Shown one piece after another: positions 1 through 8,094 of a stretch of 37,690 nt of DNA. This DNA comes from an uncultured Prevotellaceae bacterium (GTDB lineage Bacteria > Bacteroidota > Bacteroidia > Bacteroidales > Bacteroidaceae). Each line of letters starts with the position of its first letter. Position 1 is the first letter of the stretch. Below the pieces are notes generated by a model. That model saw only the letters and a program-made list of their open reading frames with translations. It made no database searches and was not told the DNA's origin. The position numbers were made by a program, and so were the translations under genes. The DNA lies in NCBI GenBank assembly GCA_947168045.1, contig CAMVKN010000036.1, forward strand, positions 1 to 37,690. Reading direction: 5' to 3'.

Positions 1-77
1 CATAGGAGTGGATGTTATTTGTATCTGTTTGATTTTCACCTATAAAGGTACAAAAGACGTTTCACTCCTACAACTTT

Positions 78-728
78 TTGGACACTTTTCTTACGTCGAA
101 CTCACGTTACTTTACATCTGCAGACCCAAAGGGTTTGATGTTATTACAAGATTTTATTCAGAACATTTATAACGTTACGCATTCCATGAATGAAGAAGAA
201 CTGTATTTCTATTTCAATCCCGAAAACAGAGAAAAGATAAACCGGCTTGCTGAGCTTCGTAAGTCTGTAATAACCCACATTTGGACAGCAATAGAAAACA
301 GCAAGATGTTAGAACCGATGTTCAGACATCATGGCTGGCGGCTTTCTGTAAAGACCAAAAACAACGTGAACTACGTTTACTACACATTTAATGCACTGCC
401 AGACAAGGTGATGATTACACTCGTTTATGACACAATATGGAAATCTGACAGACCGCATATCAGAATGTTTTTGGAGCTCAGCTCTAAAGAGATGATTTCA
501 CTTGCTGAAAGTTCTGCAGATTACTTGAAGAATTTGAGTATCGAACCAGACGGCCACAAAAAGGAATCAACGTGGTGGCATTTCAAAGGTTATGATATTC
601 CATTCACTGCTGAGGAACTGGCGAAAGAGAATGTCATCGCAGAGAAAATCATTAGTGCAATCGAAGAATCTCATTTCTATGATAATGGGGAACGGATAAT
701 AGAATTGTGGAAAGCTAATCAAAAATGA
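78..728 (+). CDS. Hypothetical protein, start uncertain
   Basis: I do not recognise this 216-residue protein. The only start-like codon at the 5' end is a TTG at 78. The frame is already open from 33, after a stop at 30-32, with no ATG, and the first ATG lies at 138. The gene may therefore use TTG or ATG138, or it may be the 3' part of a gene cut by recombination. The product looks soluble: helical and charged at the start, a strand-rich middle around residues 80-135 (RHHGWRLSVKT, VMITLVYDTIW), and a helical C-terminus. No signal peptide or catalytic motif is visible. It is AT-rich compared with the core genes downstream and is followed by a 12-base inverted repeat. Confidence 0.6.
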   Translation: MDTFLTSNSRYFTSADPKGLMLLQDFIQNIYNVTHSMNEEELYFYFNPENREKINRLAELRKSVITHIWTAIENSKMLEPMFRHHGWRLSVKTKNNVNYVYYTFNALPDKVMITLVYDTIWKSDRPHIRMFLELSSKEMISLAESSADYLKNLSIEPDGHKKESTWWHFKGYDIPFTAEELAKENVIAEKIISAIEESHFYDNGERIIELWKANQK

Positions 729-781
729 TATTATCTGCAGCGCCCCCAATCATATAATTTTTTGCTGATTTAAAATTTTTG

Positions 782-812
782 TGGAGTTGTGCCCCAATAC
801 GGCACAACTCCA
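782..812. promoter_or_regulatory. 12-base inverted repeat (operator or terminator)
   Basis: The arms at 782-793 and 801-812 are perfectly complementary (core GGAGTTGTGCC / GGCACAACTCC) around a 7-base loop. The repeat lies 54 bases after the upstream gene and directly before a -7 promoter element. It could be a terminator, although its T tail is weak, or an operator covering the -33 region of the next operon. Confidence 0.6.
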
Positions 813-815
813 TTT

Positions 816-823
816 TACTTTTG
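816..823 (+). promoter_or_regulatory. Bacteroidota -7 element for the 849-3870 gene run
   Basis: TACTTTTG matches the TAnnTTTG consensus and lies 25 bases before the ATG at 849. No clear TTTG -33 box is seen; that region is taken up by the inverted repeat. Confidence 0.6.
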
Positions 824-848
824 CAACGAAACCAATTAGAACTTGCTT

Positions 849-1331
849 ATGGCTACAGAACAAAACAACGAAAAGATCCCAATGGTAATTGTCGATTTCA
901 CAGGTCAGTGGGTGAATCGCACCAGGCTTGAACGGCTCAAAGAAGCCTTGCCGGAATACGAAAGCTATATTTGTATCAAGACAGATTACGTCACAAGTCA
1001 TGAAAGCCAAGTTATTAGTGATATTGGCTTCAAATTGGTTACAAGTGGCATGATTGCCGATGCTCTTGAACCTGTTAAAGACTTGCATCCACAGATAATC
1101 TCTCTTGTGGACAAAATGCACAGAGAAAATGAGGAACTAAATAGGTTTCACCATGCACTCTTCATAGACCATGAGTATTCTGTCCTTGATACAGAAGAAG
1201 GTATGAAAAATCTGATGAATACTCTGGCCGAGAACTTATATGAAAGGGGCATCCCGTTTGATTGGGACGAGGCCAATAGAAAGGCTGTGGCAGAAATATG
1301 TAAACTTTTCAAAGAAATCTTTTGCGTATGA
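849..1331 (+). CDS. Hypothetical protein, first gene of an AT-rich operon
   Basis: The product is 160 residues with an ATG at 849 (MATEQNNEK); an in-frame TTG two codons earlier is less likely. I do not recognise the family. It starts with a strand-like segment (PMVIVDFTG), followed by a mixed alpha/beta stretch and a helical C-terminal half. There is no signal peptide or membrane segment. Its stop overlaps the next start as ATGA (1328-1331), which suggests translational coupling. A consensus -7 element and an inverted repeat lie upstream. Together with the next three genes it forms a tight unit that ends in an AAA ATPase, so a joint role with that ATPase is plausible but unproven. Confidence 0.7.
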   Translation: MATEQNNEKIPMVIVDFTGQWVNRTRLERLKEALPEYESYICIKTDYVTSHESQVISDIGFKLVTSGMIADALEPVKDLHPQIISLVDKMHRENEELNRFHHALFIDHEYSVLDTEEGMKNLMNTLAENLYERGIPFDWDEANRKAVAEICKLFKEIFCV

Positions 1332-2410
1332 CATTCAAAGAACTAATAAACAGCGTCAATTTCGAAGATGTAGCACCACACATCGTTCGAATGTACCCTG
1401 ACATGAAAGACAGTCTGGGTTGGTTTAATCTACATTTTGATCTCTTGCGCCTGACGAAACCTCAATATCATAGAGGGTCCAACGCAGACGTCTGCCATAT
1501 TACCATGAAAGACTGGGAAGACGGCACAGGACTTCACCTCGATGCCCATCCTATGGAGGGGGACTATTGGGAACATTCGCTGACCAAAGAAATAATCCTG
1601 GCTCCAGACGTAAAGGCGACAAAAGAAGAAATTGCTGCTTGCTGTATGTGGCACACCACTTTCTATGGCTTTATAGAATTGGAGATTGAAGATAGATTAC
1701 ATATTGGAGAAGAATTTAATCAATTGGTTTCAATTCCTGATAGTAAATATTATAGGAAGGAAGCAGAAAGGTATTTCTATGAGATTCGTAAGAATGGCGG
1801 TATTATTCCATCAATACGGGAACTACCTAAAACCAAAAAGAAAGAACTAATGAAGAAATCCATAGTTATTATTTGGTATATATGGGACGAAAAACACAAA
1901 AGTAATAGAGCGAAACGTAAAGGACTGCTGCGTAAAGCCTTTCTGGAAAAGTATTATGAACGAATGAGGAATATTTCAGAGAACATCGTTAGCTTTATTC
2001 CGGATTTGTCACGAAAAGGGAACTATATCACCATGAAACATCTTTGCAGGTTGTTCTGTTCTAACCTGTTTGCCACCATCCACATTCAGTCATATGCCGA
2101 TGAGAATACAGATGGCGCAACCTACCTAAGAAATCTCTTTTCTAAATATAACATGCTACCAGCAATGGACCATGTGTTGGTTTATATTCAGCGTGGAAAC
2201 GGAAAAAATGAAATGCAAGATGACTGCGTGCTTCGACCAGAAGAAACTGATCTCTTAGAGACGATAAGAAAAAGAGTCTGTCGCAAAGGAAATCATGCTA
2301 CCTCAGACTTCATTATTGGAGAGAAGCCAGAGCTTGGTCGTCAGACTTTCGTCAACATAATAGGATATAATGCAGATAAACCAATAACGTGTGAAATCAA
2401 TGACAAATAG
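1328..2410 (+). CDS. Hypothetical protein, possibly DUF6557-like
   Basis: The product is 360 residues from ATG 1328, which overlaps the previous stop by four bases. The N-terminal 120 residues (MTFKELINSVNFEDVAPHIV, a later WEHSLTKEIILA, then EEIAACCMWHTTFYGF) resemble from memory a Bacteroidota family labelled DUF6557. That label is tentative. The middle is very basic (KTKKKELMKK, EKHKSNRAKRKGLLRKAF), as if it contacts nucleic acid or another charged partner. No catalytic motif is evident and the protein looks cytoplasmic. The next gene starts inside its 3' end. Confidence 0.7.
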   Translation: MTFKELINSVNFEDVAPHIVRMYPDMKDSLGWFNLHFDLLRLTKPQYHRGSNADVCHITMKDWEDGTGLHLDAHPMEGDYWEHSLTKEIILAPDVKATKEEIAACCMWHTTFYGFIELEIEDRLHIGEEFNQLVSIPDSKYYRKEAERYFYEIRKNGGIIPSIRELPKTKKKELMKKSIVIIWYIWDEKHKSNRAKRKGLLRKAFLEKYYERMRNISENIVSFIPDLSRKGNYITMKHLCRLFCSNLFATIHIQSYADENTDGATYLRNLFSKYNMLPAMDHVLVYIQRGNGKNEMQDDCVLRPEETDLLETIRKRVCRKGNHATSDFIIGEKPELGRQTFVNIIGYNADKPITCEINDK

Positions 2411-2717
2411 AAAAAGAAAGCAGCCGTCAGATGCCTGGAGCCACAAGAACGACTATCCCATAGAGGAAGTCTGGAATACCGACAACACGTTGGCACAGTT
2501 GATTGTGCCACGCTTGCAAGCATTCAAGGCGCTTGACAAGCATGGCTGTCCTCCGCCATTCAATGACATGCGTGAATGGAACAATACCATTCAAAAGATG
2601 ATTGATGCTTTTGAATTGATGAAGTATGCCCATTCAATACAATCCGCAGAAGAGCAAGAAACCGTTGAGAATGGCCTTGACCTCTTTTGCAAGTATTACC
2701 AAAACTTGTGGGATTAA
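2400..2717 (+). CDS. Small conserved hypothetical protein
   Basis: The product is 105 residues from ATG 2400, overlapping the previous gene by 11 bases; an in-frame GTG three codons earlier is an alternative. It starts basic (MTNRKRKQPSDAW) and continues as a helical core with VWNTDNTLAQLIVPRLQAF, then W..TIQKMIDAFELM and LFCKYYQNLW. From memory, small proteins with a W-x-D-x-T/S-L-A-x-x-I-x-PRL pattern occur in Bacteroidota accessory regions and phages; no function is known to me. It ends 12 bases before the ATPase start, so co-transcription is likely. Confidence 0.7.
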   Translation: MTNRKRKQPSDAWSHKNDYPIEEVWNTDNTLAQLIVPRLQAFKALDKHGCPPPFNDMREWNNTIQKMIDAFELMKYAHSIQSAEEQETVENGLDLFCKYYQNLWD

Positions 2718-2729
2718 TATCTGGTTAAC

Positions 2730-3620
2730 ATGAAATACTTAAAAAACTTTATCCTGCCAACAGATGGAGAAGAGGGTGAATGGCTCTATAAACATGAGCC
2801 ACGTACTTGCTATGACTCTGTTTACCCATTTAATTTTTTTACAATTTATAAAGATCTACATAAAGTAGAGTTTGATGACATTACTATCCTATGCGGTAGC
2901 AATGGTTCAGGAAAGACGACTTTACTTAATGTTATATCTGAAAAGCTGCAGCTCAGGAGAAATAGTCAATTCAACAATACTTATTTCTTTAGACCTTTTA
3001 TCAAACTTTGCCGGTATGAGCTAAATGTCCTTGAAAGTGCACAAGAATTGAATTTCTCCCACAATTCATGCATTATCACAAGTGATGATGTGTTTAATCA
3101 TATTATTGAAGTAAGAGACCGAAATGATAAGCTTGACTTCAAGCGAGAATTAATGTTTAAGGAAAAAGTAAAAGGATTGGCTTGTCCACGAAGCATTGAT
3201 TTTAATAGTGCAGAAAGCCTTAATGAATATCGGGACTACAATCTCAATAAACGCTTATCTGCATCTCAATACGTTCGTAAAAACTTGGGGGTTGATGAAA
3301 GAACTTATTCTAATGGCGAGAATGCGTTCAAGTATTTCACTGATTCCATTCAGGCAGGCGGACTCTACATTTTAGATGAACCAGAGAACTCTTTATCCGT
3401 TGAAATGCAAATGAATCTGGTGAAATATATAATAGGAATGGCCAAATTTTATGAATGTCAGTTTATCATTTCTACACATAGTCCGTTCATTCTTTCTATA
3501 CCAAATGCTCGTATATATGATATGGACAAACTTCCTGTTTCTACATGTAAATGGTCTGAGATTTCGAATATAAGAGCCATCTTTGATTTCTTTATGGAAC
3601 ACAAAGATGAATTTCAATAA
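2730..3620 (+). CDS. AAA/ABC-type ATPase (OLD/RecF-like, single domain)
   Basis: This 296-residue ATPase has a Walker A motif GSNGSGKT (56-63), a signature-like SNGE (194-197), a Walker B LYILDEPEN (212-220) and a switch histidine in STHSPF (H250). The layout fits the AAA_21/AAA_15 group of SMC/ABC-like ATPases used in defence modules and DNA metabolism. It lacks the TOPRIM nuclease domain of OLD proteins and any fused effector, so it would need a partner or act alone. It is the fourth gene of a tight cluster whose other members I do not recognise. The coordinates give an ordinary ATG with a 12-base gap to the gene before. The AT-rich composition suggests horizontal acquisition. Confidence 0.88.
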   Translation: MKYLKNFILPTDGEEGEWLYKHEPRTCYDSVYPFNFFTIYKDLHKVEFDDITILCGSNGSGKTTLLNVISEKLQLRRNSQFNNTYFFRPFIKLCRYELNVLESAQELNFSHNSCIITSDDVFNHIIEVRDRNDKLDFKRELMFKEKVKGLACPRSIDFNSAESLNEYRDYNLNKRLSASQYVRKNLGVDERTYSNGENAFKYFTDSIQAGGLYILDEPENSLSVEMQMNLVKYIIGMAKFYECQFIISTHSPFILSIPNARIYDMDKLPVSTCKWSEISNIRAIFDFFMEHKDEFQ

Positions 3621-3639
3621 CCATCAAAAATAAACAATT

Positions 3640-3870
3640 ATGGCACTCTGGAAAATTTTAGTGAAGAACAGCGGAAACGCCGCTTGTAAGAACAAAAGTC
3701 AGAAACTCGAAAAGGGAATGTTCGTCGAGACGAGCACCGCTACTTCTACGCCGCCTCTCAGTCAGAGACAGAATCATCCAATGATCATTCAGCTCTTCAG
3801 GAGCAAGTATGGTATCGAGATTGAACCAAGCCACATGAATATGTCTTATTTTTCATGCGAAAAAATGTAA
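3640..3870 (+). CDS. Small DUF6140-like protein
   Basis: The 76-residue product starts MALWKILVKNSG and contains EKGMFVE and a YGIE...MSYFSCEKM ending. From memory this matches small Bacteroidota proteins labelled DUF6140, which are common in integrative elements and prophages. The function is unknown. It follows the ATPase by 19 bases. The ATG of a decayed downstream gene lies inside its 3' end. Its presence marks the entry into a mobile-element-like stretch. Confidence 0.65.
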   Translation: MALWKILVKNSGNAACKNKSQKLEKGMFVETSTATSTPPLSQRQNHPMIIQLFRSKYGIEIEPSHMNMSYFSCEKM

Positions 3871-4139
3871 TTGAATCATCTGCAAGCCATCATTTTCCAA
3901 GAATCATTCCATGCTTTGGCCAAGGCAGGACGGCGGTGGATGAAGCCGTTCCCATACAGGATGACAATTCTAAACAGAACTAAGAAGTGCCCTCCCGTCA
4001 GCCGTGAGCATTGTCAGAGCCGGTGCTGCCAATATATGAAGACAGTCAGTTTGGCAATACATTGGCGGCACTGAAGAATGTGTATGACCTACTGGCCATT
4101 CTAATTCATCAGAGGCCGACGACGCTTACGGAAAGATGA
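3855..4139 (+). pseudogene. Small gene with two in-frame stop codons
   Basis: A frame starting ATG at 3855 (MRKNVIESSASHHFP) overlaps the end of the previous gene by 16 bases. It runs as plausible protein through ...DEAVPIQDDNSKQN, hits TAA at 3981 and TGA at 4005, and continues in the same frame as VLPIYEDSQFGNTLAALKNV to a TGA at 4137. Protein-like sequence on both sides of the stops in one frame suggests a recently inactivated gene of about 92 codons. I do not recognise the family. Confidence 0.5.
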
Positions 4140-4396
4140 CAGGTGTGGCTCTTCGTTTCCAGTGGTAAGTCACCTGTTCAGGAACGCATCCCCTTCTATC
4201 CATCCAGACCAAGGAGGATGGAATGGTGTGGAAGAAATGTCAAGGAGAACATTGTTGGCGGTGCGCTGACCGCAGTGAAACCCACAAGTGGGTGTGTTCT
4301 TTTGAGTCGACGACATTCTCGGCACATGCCTTCTACAACAACGAATCTCCGCACATGTCGCTGAACAACATGACACCATGTAAGGCAGTATCATAA
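4140..4396 (+). pseudogene. Frameshifted remnant with a cysteine-rich end
   Basis: Fragments of protein-like sequence continue in two frames. One reads VWLFVSSGKSPVQERIPF from about 4143. Another, with an ATG at 4223 and a stop at 4394, reads MVWKKCQGEHCWRCADRS... and ends ...NNMTPCKAVS. The cysteine spacing (C-x4-C-x2-C, then a later C) hints at a zinc-binding segment. It could be a real 57-residue gene at 4223-4396 or the tail of a broken larger gene. It is convergent with the minus-strand cluster that ends at 4405. Confidence 0.35.
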
Positions 4397-4404
4397 TCCG
4401 AGCT

Positions 4405-4814
4405 TTATGCTTTAAGCGCAAGCAGGGCCTCATATTCACGGGTAACTGTCTCTTGGTCGTACTCGTCATTGCCCATCATATCACGATAAGGCTTGATGTC
4501 ATCGTCCCATGGCTCGTCAACGGCTATGCTCACCTGCTCGAAACGGCTATTATAGATGCGGCGAAAAGCCTTTATGATGACATCGCGTTGTGTGTAGGTC
4601 TCGTAACTCTCCAGACACAGCTCCTTAGTCCAGAAGTCAAAGCTGAAGCAGACTTGCGAGCGCCCGTCGTGGATGGTCACGTCAACAAAATCCCGGGTTC
4701 CTGAGCTGAGTACGACCTGCGCCCGTAGTAATTGAAACAGTCGTTGTTGGGGCAGTCCGTCTTGGTTATTCTGTCGATGAGACGTATCAGCCAATTATAA
4801 TTCTTCGTTTTCAT
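4405..4814 (-). pseudogene. Small accessory gene broken by a frameshift
   Basis: Reading the minus strand from ATG 4814 gives MKTKNYNWLIRLIDRITKT followed by DCPNNDCFNYYGR, then meets a stop in that frame. The adjacent frame carries on as AQVVLSSGTRDFVDVTIHDG and runs to a stop at 4405 (ending YEALLALKA). The 410-base span is not a multiple of three. A single indel near 4718-4725 explains both halves, and the repaired product would be about 136 residues. The family is unknown. It is the last of four tightly spaced minus-strand genes. Confidence 0.65.
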
Positions 4815-4839
4815 AGAAGTTCTGTTCTTTAGTTGTTGT

Positions 4840-5010
4840 TTAGTGAAAGATTTCAGTCTCAGTGAAATAGATCTGGTACTCTCCTTTGGCGGCTTTCTCT
4901 TGCATCCTCAATCTCCAGCTGTAATCGTTGAAGTATCTTTCTGCAATTTGGCTCACCTCTGCCTTGCCGTCGATGATGCTGACGGCCAGATACACTTTTA
5001 TTTTTTCCAT
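4840..5010 (-). CDS. Small hypothetical protein (56 residues)
   Basis: From ATG 5010 the product starts MEKIKVYLAVSIIDGKAEVS and ends YQIYFTETEIFH. An alternation of beta-strand and charged helix is visible and there are no membrane segments. It begins five bases after the stop of the gene before it and lies 25 bases ahead of the frameshifted gene, so all belong to one short minus-strand operon. I do not recognise the family; its size and setting fit the small genes of integrative elements. Confidence 0.55.
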   Translation of the reverse strand: MEKIKVYLAVSIIDGKAEVSQIAERYFNDYSWRLRMQEKAAKGEYQIYFTETEIFH

Positions 5011-5015
5011 GATGC

Positions 5016-5264
5016 CTAATCCTTTTTGGTTGTCACTAATTCCTGTCCGCTGTCGTTGTAGAGTGCAAAAGCACTTTTGAAGAGTTTCCTGCACCGGCGT
5101 GGTATGTTTGCCCATGTGTGATGTGCTTCATTCCACTGGATGCAAAGGCCACGGTTGCTGTGTGACGATATGCCTGGCACACTGGTGTTGCCAGTCATGA
5201 GGAACGGGCATGTTCCGCAAATGCCCGGTTCCTCATAGAAGTTGAGTCCGTTGATGATTACCAT
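5016..5264 (-). CDS. Small cysteine-containing hypothetical protein
   Basis: The 82-residue product starts MVIINGLNFYEEPGICGTCPF and contains C-x2-C near residue 16, a later GLCIQWNEAHHTW and RRCRKLF. The Cys/His spacing would allow zinc binding, but this is only inference. The ATG at 5264 is one base past the stop of the preceding gene. I recall similar small Cys-rich proteins in Prevotella accessory DNA but cannot name a family. Confidence 0.6.
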   Translation of the reverse strand: MVIINGLNFYEEPGICGTCPFLMTGNTSVPGISSHSNRGLCIQWNEAHHTWANIPRRCRKLFKSAFALYNDSGQELVTTKKD

Positions 5265-5265
5265 G

Positions 5266-5502
5266 TCAGTTGTTTTTTCTGAGCCACTGCTTGAAAGACT
5301 CTGAGTATGGCAGGGCGTAATACATATCTCTCTGACCCATGTTGTTTATTTCGGTCGGTACCATCTCTTGCTTCCAGCTGTTGGCAATCCATCTGTTATA
5401 CTCAGCTGCTATATCCTCATTGAGGATGCAAGCCTCTGATGACATGGCACATATCTTGTGTCTGATGTCCTCAAACAGCTGCTCTTTTGTTTCACCGCTC
5501 AT
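5266..5502 (-). CDS. Small hypothetical protein, possibly 5'-truncated or frameshifted
   Basis: From ATG 5502 the product is 78 residues (MSGETKEQLFEDIRHKICAM ... KQWLRKNN). Upstream, an ATG at 5560 in another frame gives MEERAPEQCKSEWWRHDLSH and then a stop at 5492. Joining that frame to ETKEQLFEDI across a small indel near 5495-5502 would give about 97 residues. Either the intact gene starts at 5502 or this is another frameshifted gene. It heads a four-gene minus-strand run with gaps of 1, 5 and 25 bases. The GH115 gene ends 40 bases from the alternative start. Confidence 0.5.
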   Translation of the reverse strand: MSGETKEQLFEDIRHKICAMSSEACILNEDIAAEYNRWIANSWKQEMVPTEINNMGQRDMYYALPYSESFKQWLRKNN

Positions 5503-5599
5503 GAGACAAGTCGTGACGCCACCATTCTGACTTGCATTGTTCAGGTGCTCGTTCTTCCATAGAATTGGCTGGAATTTGATATATAGATGACAGTTGTTT

Positions 5600-8086
5600 T
5601 TACTGTTTGCTGACCTCGGTCTCGGTGCCGAAGAGGTACTGCGGCTGATAGCCCCCGTAGTCCACCACGATTTTCTCGAAGACGATGCCGGGATGACAGG
5701 GGTGGAGCGTGAGGGTGTGGACGGCACCGGAGCTGACAGGTAGCTCGACCACCTTCTCCACGATGCGGCGGGCGATGGTGGGATAGAACACGGAGTACAT
5801 GTATGGCTGGCGGTCGACGAGCGTGCTGTTGATGTTGACGGTCTGTGGTGCCGAGCCGTCGAGGCTGACGGTGTACTCATGGCCACCCACGTTGAGGAAG
5901 TCGAGCGTCGACTTCACCACGACATGCACCTTGACGCGGCTGACGCTGTCAGGCAGGGTGAAGCGGTAGCCCAGCGTGGCGTCGCCCGTCGGCTGCGTGT
6001 AGGGCGTCAGTGCCACGGCGCTGCGTGTGCGACCGTAGCAGGGGTAGACGGCCCACTGGGTGCCCTGTGGAGCGTGTGCCTCGTAGTAGTGCTCCGCCTC
6101 CATGGCAACATAGCCCTTCCTGTCAGCCTTGAAGCTGAAACCACCCGGCGTGCCCATGTCCACGGTCTGCGTGGCGGGCAGGCGGTCGGCGGGGAAATTG
6201 TCGTTCCACGAGCGGTAGCCTATGTGCTTCTGCGTCATCATGCCACGCCACTTGCCACCGGCTATGTCGTTGTTGTAGGCGGCACAGAGCAGCGAGTCGC
6301 GCTGGAAACATGCCTTCACCCGTTCCGCCCATGCGTTGGCGTCGGGGTTATGGCGCTGGGCCATGTAGTGGTTCATGGCCTGGGCATAGTACATGTCGCA
6401 GAGGTTGGCCATGGCCTGCACGGGGAAGAGGATGAGCTGCCGATAGAAGTCGTGGTAGCGCTCAGGCATGTCGAGGTAGAGGCGGAGGGCACGGGCCTCC
6501 AGGCGCAGGTACTCGTCGGCCACCGTCTTCCATTCGCCGCTCTCCACGCTGTAGGTCTGGGCGTCGAGCATCTCGGGCGTGACGCGTGCCATGTACTGGC
6601 AGTTCTGGTTGTAGATGTCGGCCGCCTCGGCCACGCTCTCGGCAGGCAGGCCGCTGAGTGCCTCGTGGAAGAAACGGCGGGTGTGGTCGGTCACCGTCTG
6701 CTGGCTGTAGGCCTTGGGGTCCCATGCCATGTCCATGAACAGCTGTATGGGGTACTCCATGGGCTTCAGGTCGCCCACGTTGAGAATCCACAGCTGGTGG
6801 ATGCCGAAGTCGTAGGCCAGCGACAGCTGCTCGAACATCTGCTGCGTCTGTGTAACGTTCAGCCACTTGGTGTTGCGCGGCGCACCGACGTAGTCCACGT
6901 GGTAGTAGATGCCCCAGCCGCCCTTGCGCAGGCGCTCGCGGTCGTTGGGCACACGGCGTATGTCGCCCCAGTTGTCGTCGCTCAGCAGGATGCACACGTC
7001 GTCGGGCACCCGCAGGCCAGCGTCGTAGTAGTCCTGCACCTCTTTATATAAGGCCCACACCTGGGGCGTCTCCTTGGCCGGGCGCCCTGTGACCTGCTTG
7101 ATGATGCGTCGCTGGCTGTCAATGATGCGCTCCAGCAGCCTGGTGTCGGCCTCGGCGCTCATGGCCTCGTCGCCGTCGCCACGCATGCCGATGGTGACGA
7201 TGTCGTCGGTGCCCTTCATGCGCTCGATGCCCTCGCGGAAGAAACGGTCCAGCTGCTGCTGGTTCGTCTGGTAGTTCCATGGCCCCCATTCTGAGCGGCG
7301 CCGCGCATACTCCTGGTGGTTGCGTGCCATGGGCTCATGATGGCTGGTGCCGATGATGACACCCATCTCGTCGGCCGTCGTGCTGTTCAGCGGGTCGTCG
7401 GCATAGAACGCCCACGACCACATGGCAGGCCACAGCATGTTGCCCTTCAGTCGGAGGATGAGCTCAAACACCTTGGCGTAGAAGTCGTGGCCGCCATAGC
7501 CAGTGCCGAAGGTGTTCTTCACCCACGAGGTGAGGCAGGGCGCCTCGTCGTTGAGGAACAGTCCGCGCCAGGCCACGGCAGGCTCGCCGTCGGTGTAGGT
7601 GCCGTTCTTCACGAAGAGGGCGTCGTGGTGCTCAACGGGCACGTCGGCCCAGTAGTACCAGGGTGAGACGCCCATCTGCCGGCTCAGCTCGTAGATGCCG
7701 TAGATGGTGCCGCGGCGGTCGCTGCCGGCAATGACGATGCGCTGCTGTGGCTGCACGTCGATGGTGAACATCTCGCGCTTGCCGCGCAGCTGCCGCTCGT
7801 AGTCCTTCACCTGTGCCACCTTGCCCACGGTGCCCACCACGATGCGGGCCTCGTCGGCCGTCGTGGTCAGCGTCGCCTCGGTGCCGCACACCGCCCGCAG
7901 GTCGTTCAGCAGGTTCTGTGCAGCCAGACGCACGCCCCGCTCGTCGGCATCGCTGACAAAGACGGTAACGCGCCCACCGGCATTGAGCTGCCAGTCGCCC
8001 GACACGCCGTTTACGAACTTATCGGCAGCCATTGCTGCCAAGGTTGCCATGCAGAGCACGGCCAGACACATCATCAGCTTTTTCAT
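5600..8086 (-). CDS. GH115 alpha-glucuronidase, secreted
   Basis: This 828-residue protein has an N-terminal signal peptide (MKKLMMCLAVLCMATLAAMA) and the body of glycoside hydrolase family 115. Visible features are an N-terminal domain with RIVIAGSDRRGTIYGIYELS, WYYWADVPVEH, a core with RGLFLNDEAP, GNMLWPAMW, GTSHHEPM, LLSDDNWGDIRR and GGWGIYYHVDYVG, and a C-terminal beta domain with EAEHYYE. GH115 enzymes release glucuronic or methylglucuronic acid from xylan side chains in the periplasm or outside the cell. The start was set at 8086 because it begins the signal peptide; an in-frame ATG at 8107 would place a -7 promoter element inside the gene. Codon use is strongly GC-rich, unlike the cluster just downstream. 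Confidence 0.93.
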   Translation of the reverse strand: MKKLMMCLAVLCMATLAAMAADKFVNGVSGDWQLNAGGRVTVFVSDADERGVRLAAQNLLNDLRAVCGTEATLTTTADEARIVVGTVGKVAQVKDYERQLRGKREMFTIDVQPQQRIVIAGSDRRGTIYGIYELSRQMGVSPWYYWADVPVEHHDALFVKNGTYTDGEPAVAWRGLFLNDEAPCLTSWVKNTFGTGYGGHDFYAKVFELILRLKGNMLWPAMWSWAFYADDPLNSTTADEMGVIIGTSHHEPMARNHQEYARRRSEWGPWNYQTNQQQLDRFFREGIERMKGTDDIVTIGMRGDGDEAMSAEADTRLLERIIDSQRRIIKQVTGRPAKETPQVWALYKEVQDYYDAGLRVPDDVCILLSDDNWGDIRRVPNDRERLRKGGWGIYYHVDYVGAPRNTKWLNVTQTQQMFEQLSLAYDFGIHQLWILNVGDLKPMEYPIQLFMDMAWDPKAYSQQTVTDHTRRFFHEALSGLPAESVAEAADIYNQNCQYMARVTPEMLDAQTYSVESGEWKTVADEYLRLEARALRLYLDMPERYHDFYRQLILFPVQAMANLCDMYYAQAMNHYMAQRHNPDANAWAERVKACFQRDSLLCAAYNNDIAGGKWRGMMTQKHIGYRSWNDNFPADRLPATQTVDMGTPGGFSFKADRKGYVAMEAEHYYEAHAPQGTQWAVYPCYGRTRSAVALTPYTQPTGDATLGYRFTLPDSVSRVKVHVVVKSTLDFLNVGGHEYTVSLDGSAPQTVNINSTLVDRQPYMYSVFYPTIARRIVEKVVELPVSSGAVHTLTLHPCHPGIVFEKIVVDYGGYQPQYLFGTETEVSKQ

Positions 8087-8094
8087 AGTGGCTG

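Noticed and set aside
1..5600. Transposase, integrase or terminal inverted repeats around the accessory block
   Set aside because: No recombinase gene, target duplication or matching ends were seen, so the mobile origin remains inference from small-gene content and composition.
5879..7051. Long plus-strand frame opposite the GH115 gene
   Set aside because: It is the complement of a strongly GC-biased gene with clear GH115 motifs; the predicted protein is low-complexity Val/His/Ala-rich and has no start context.
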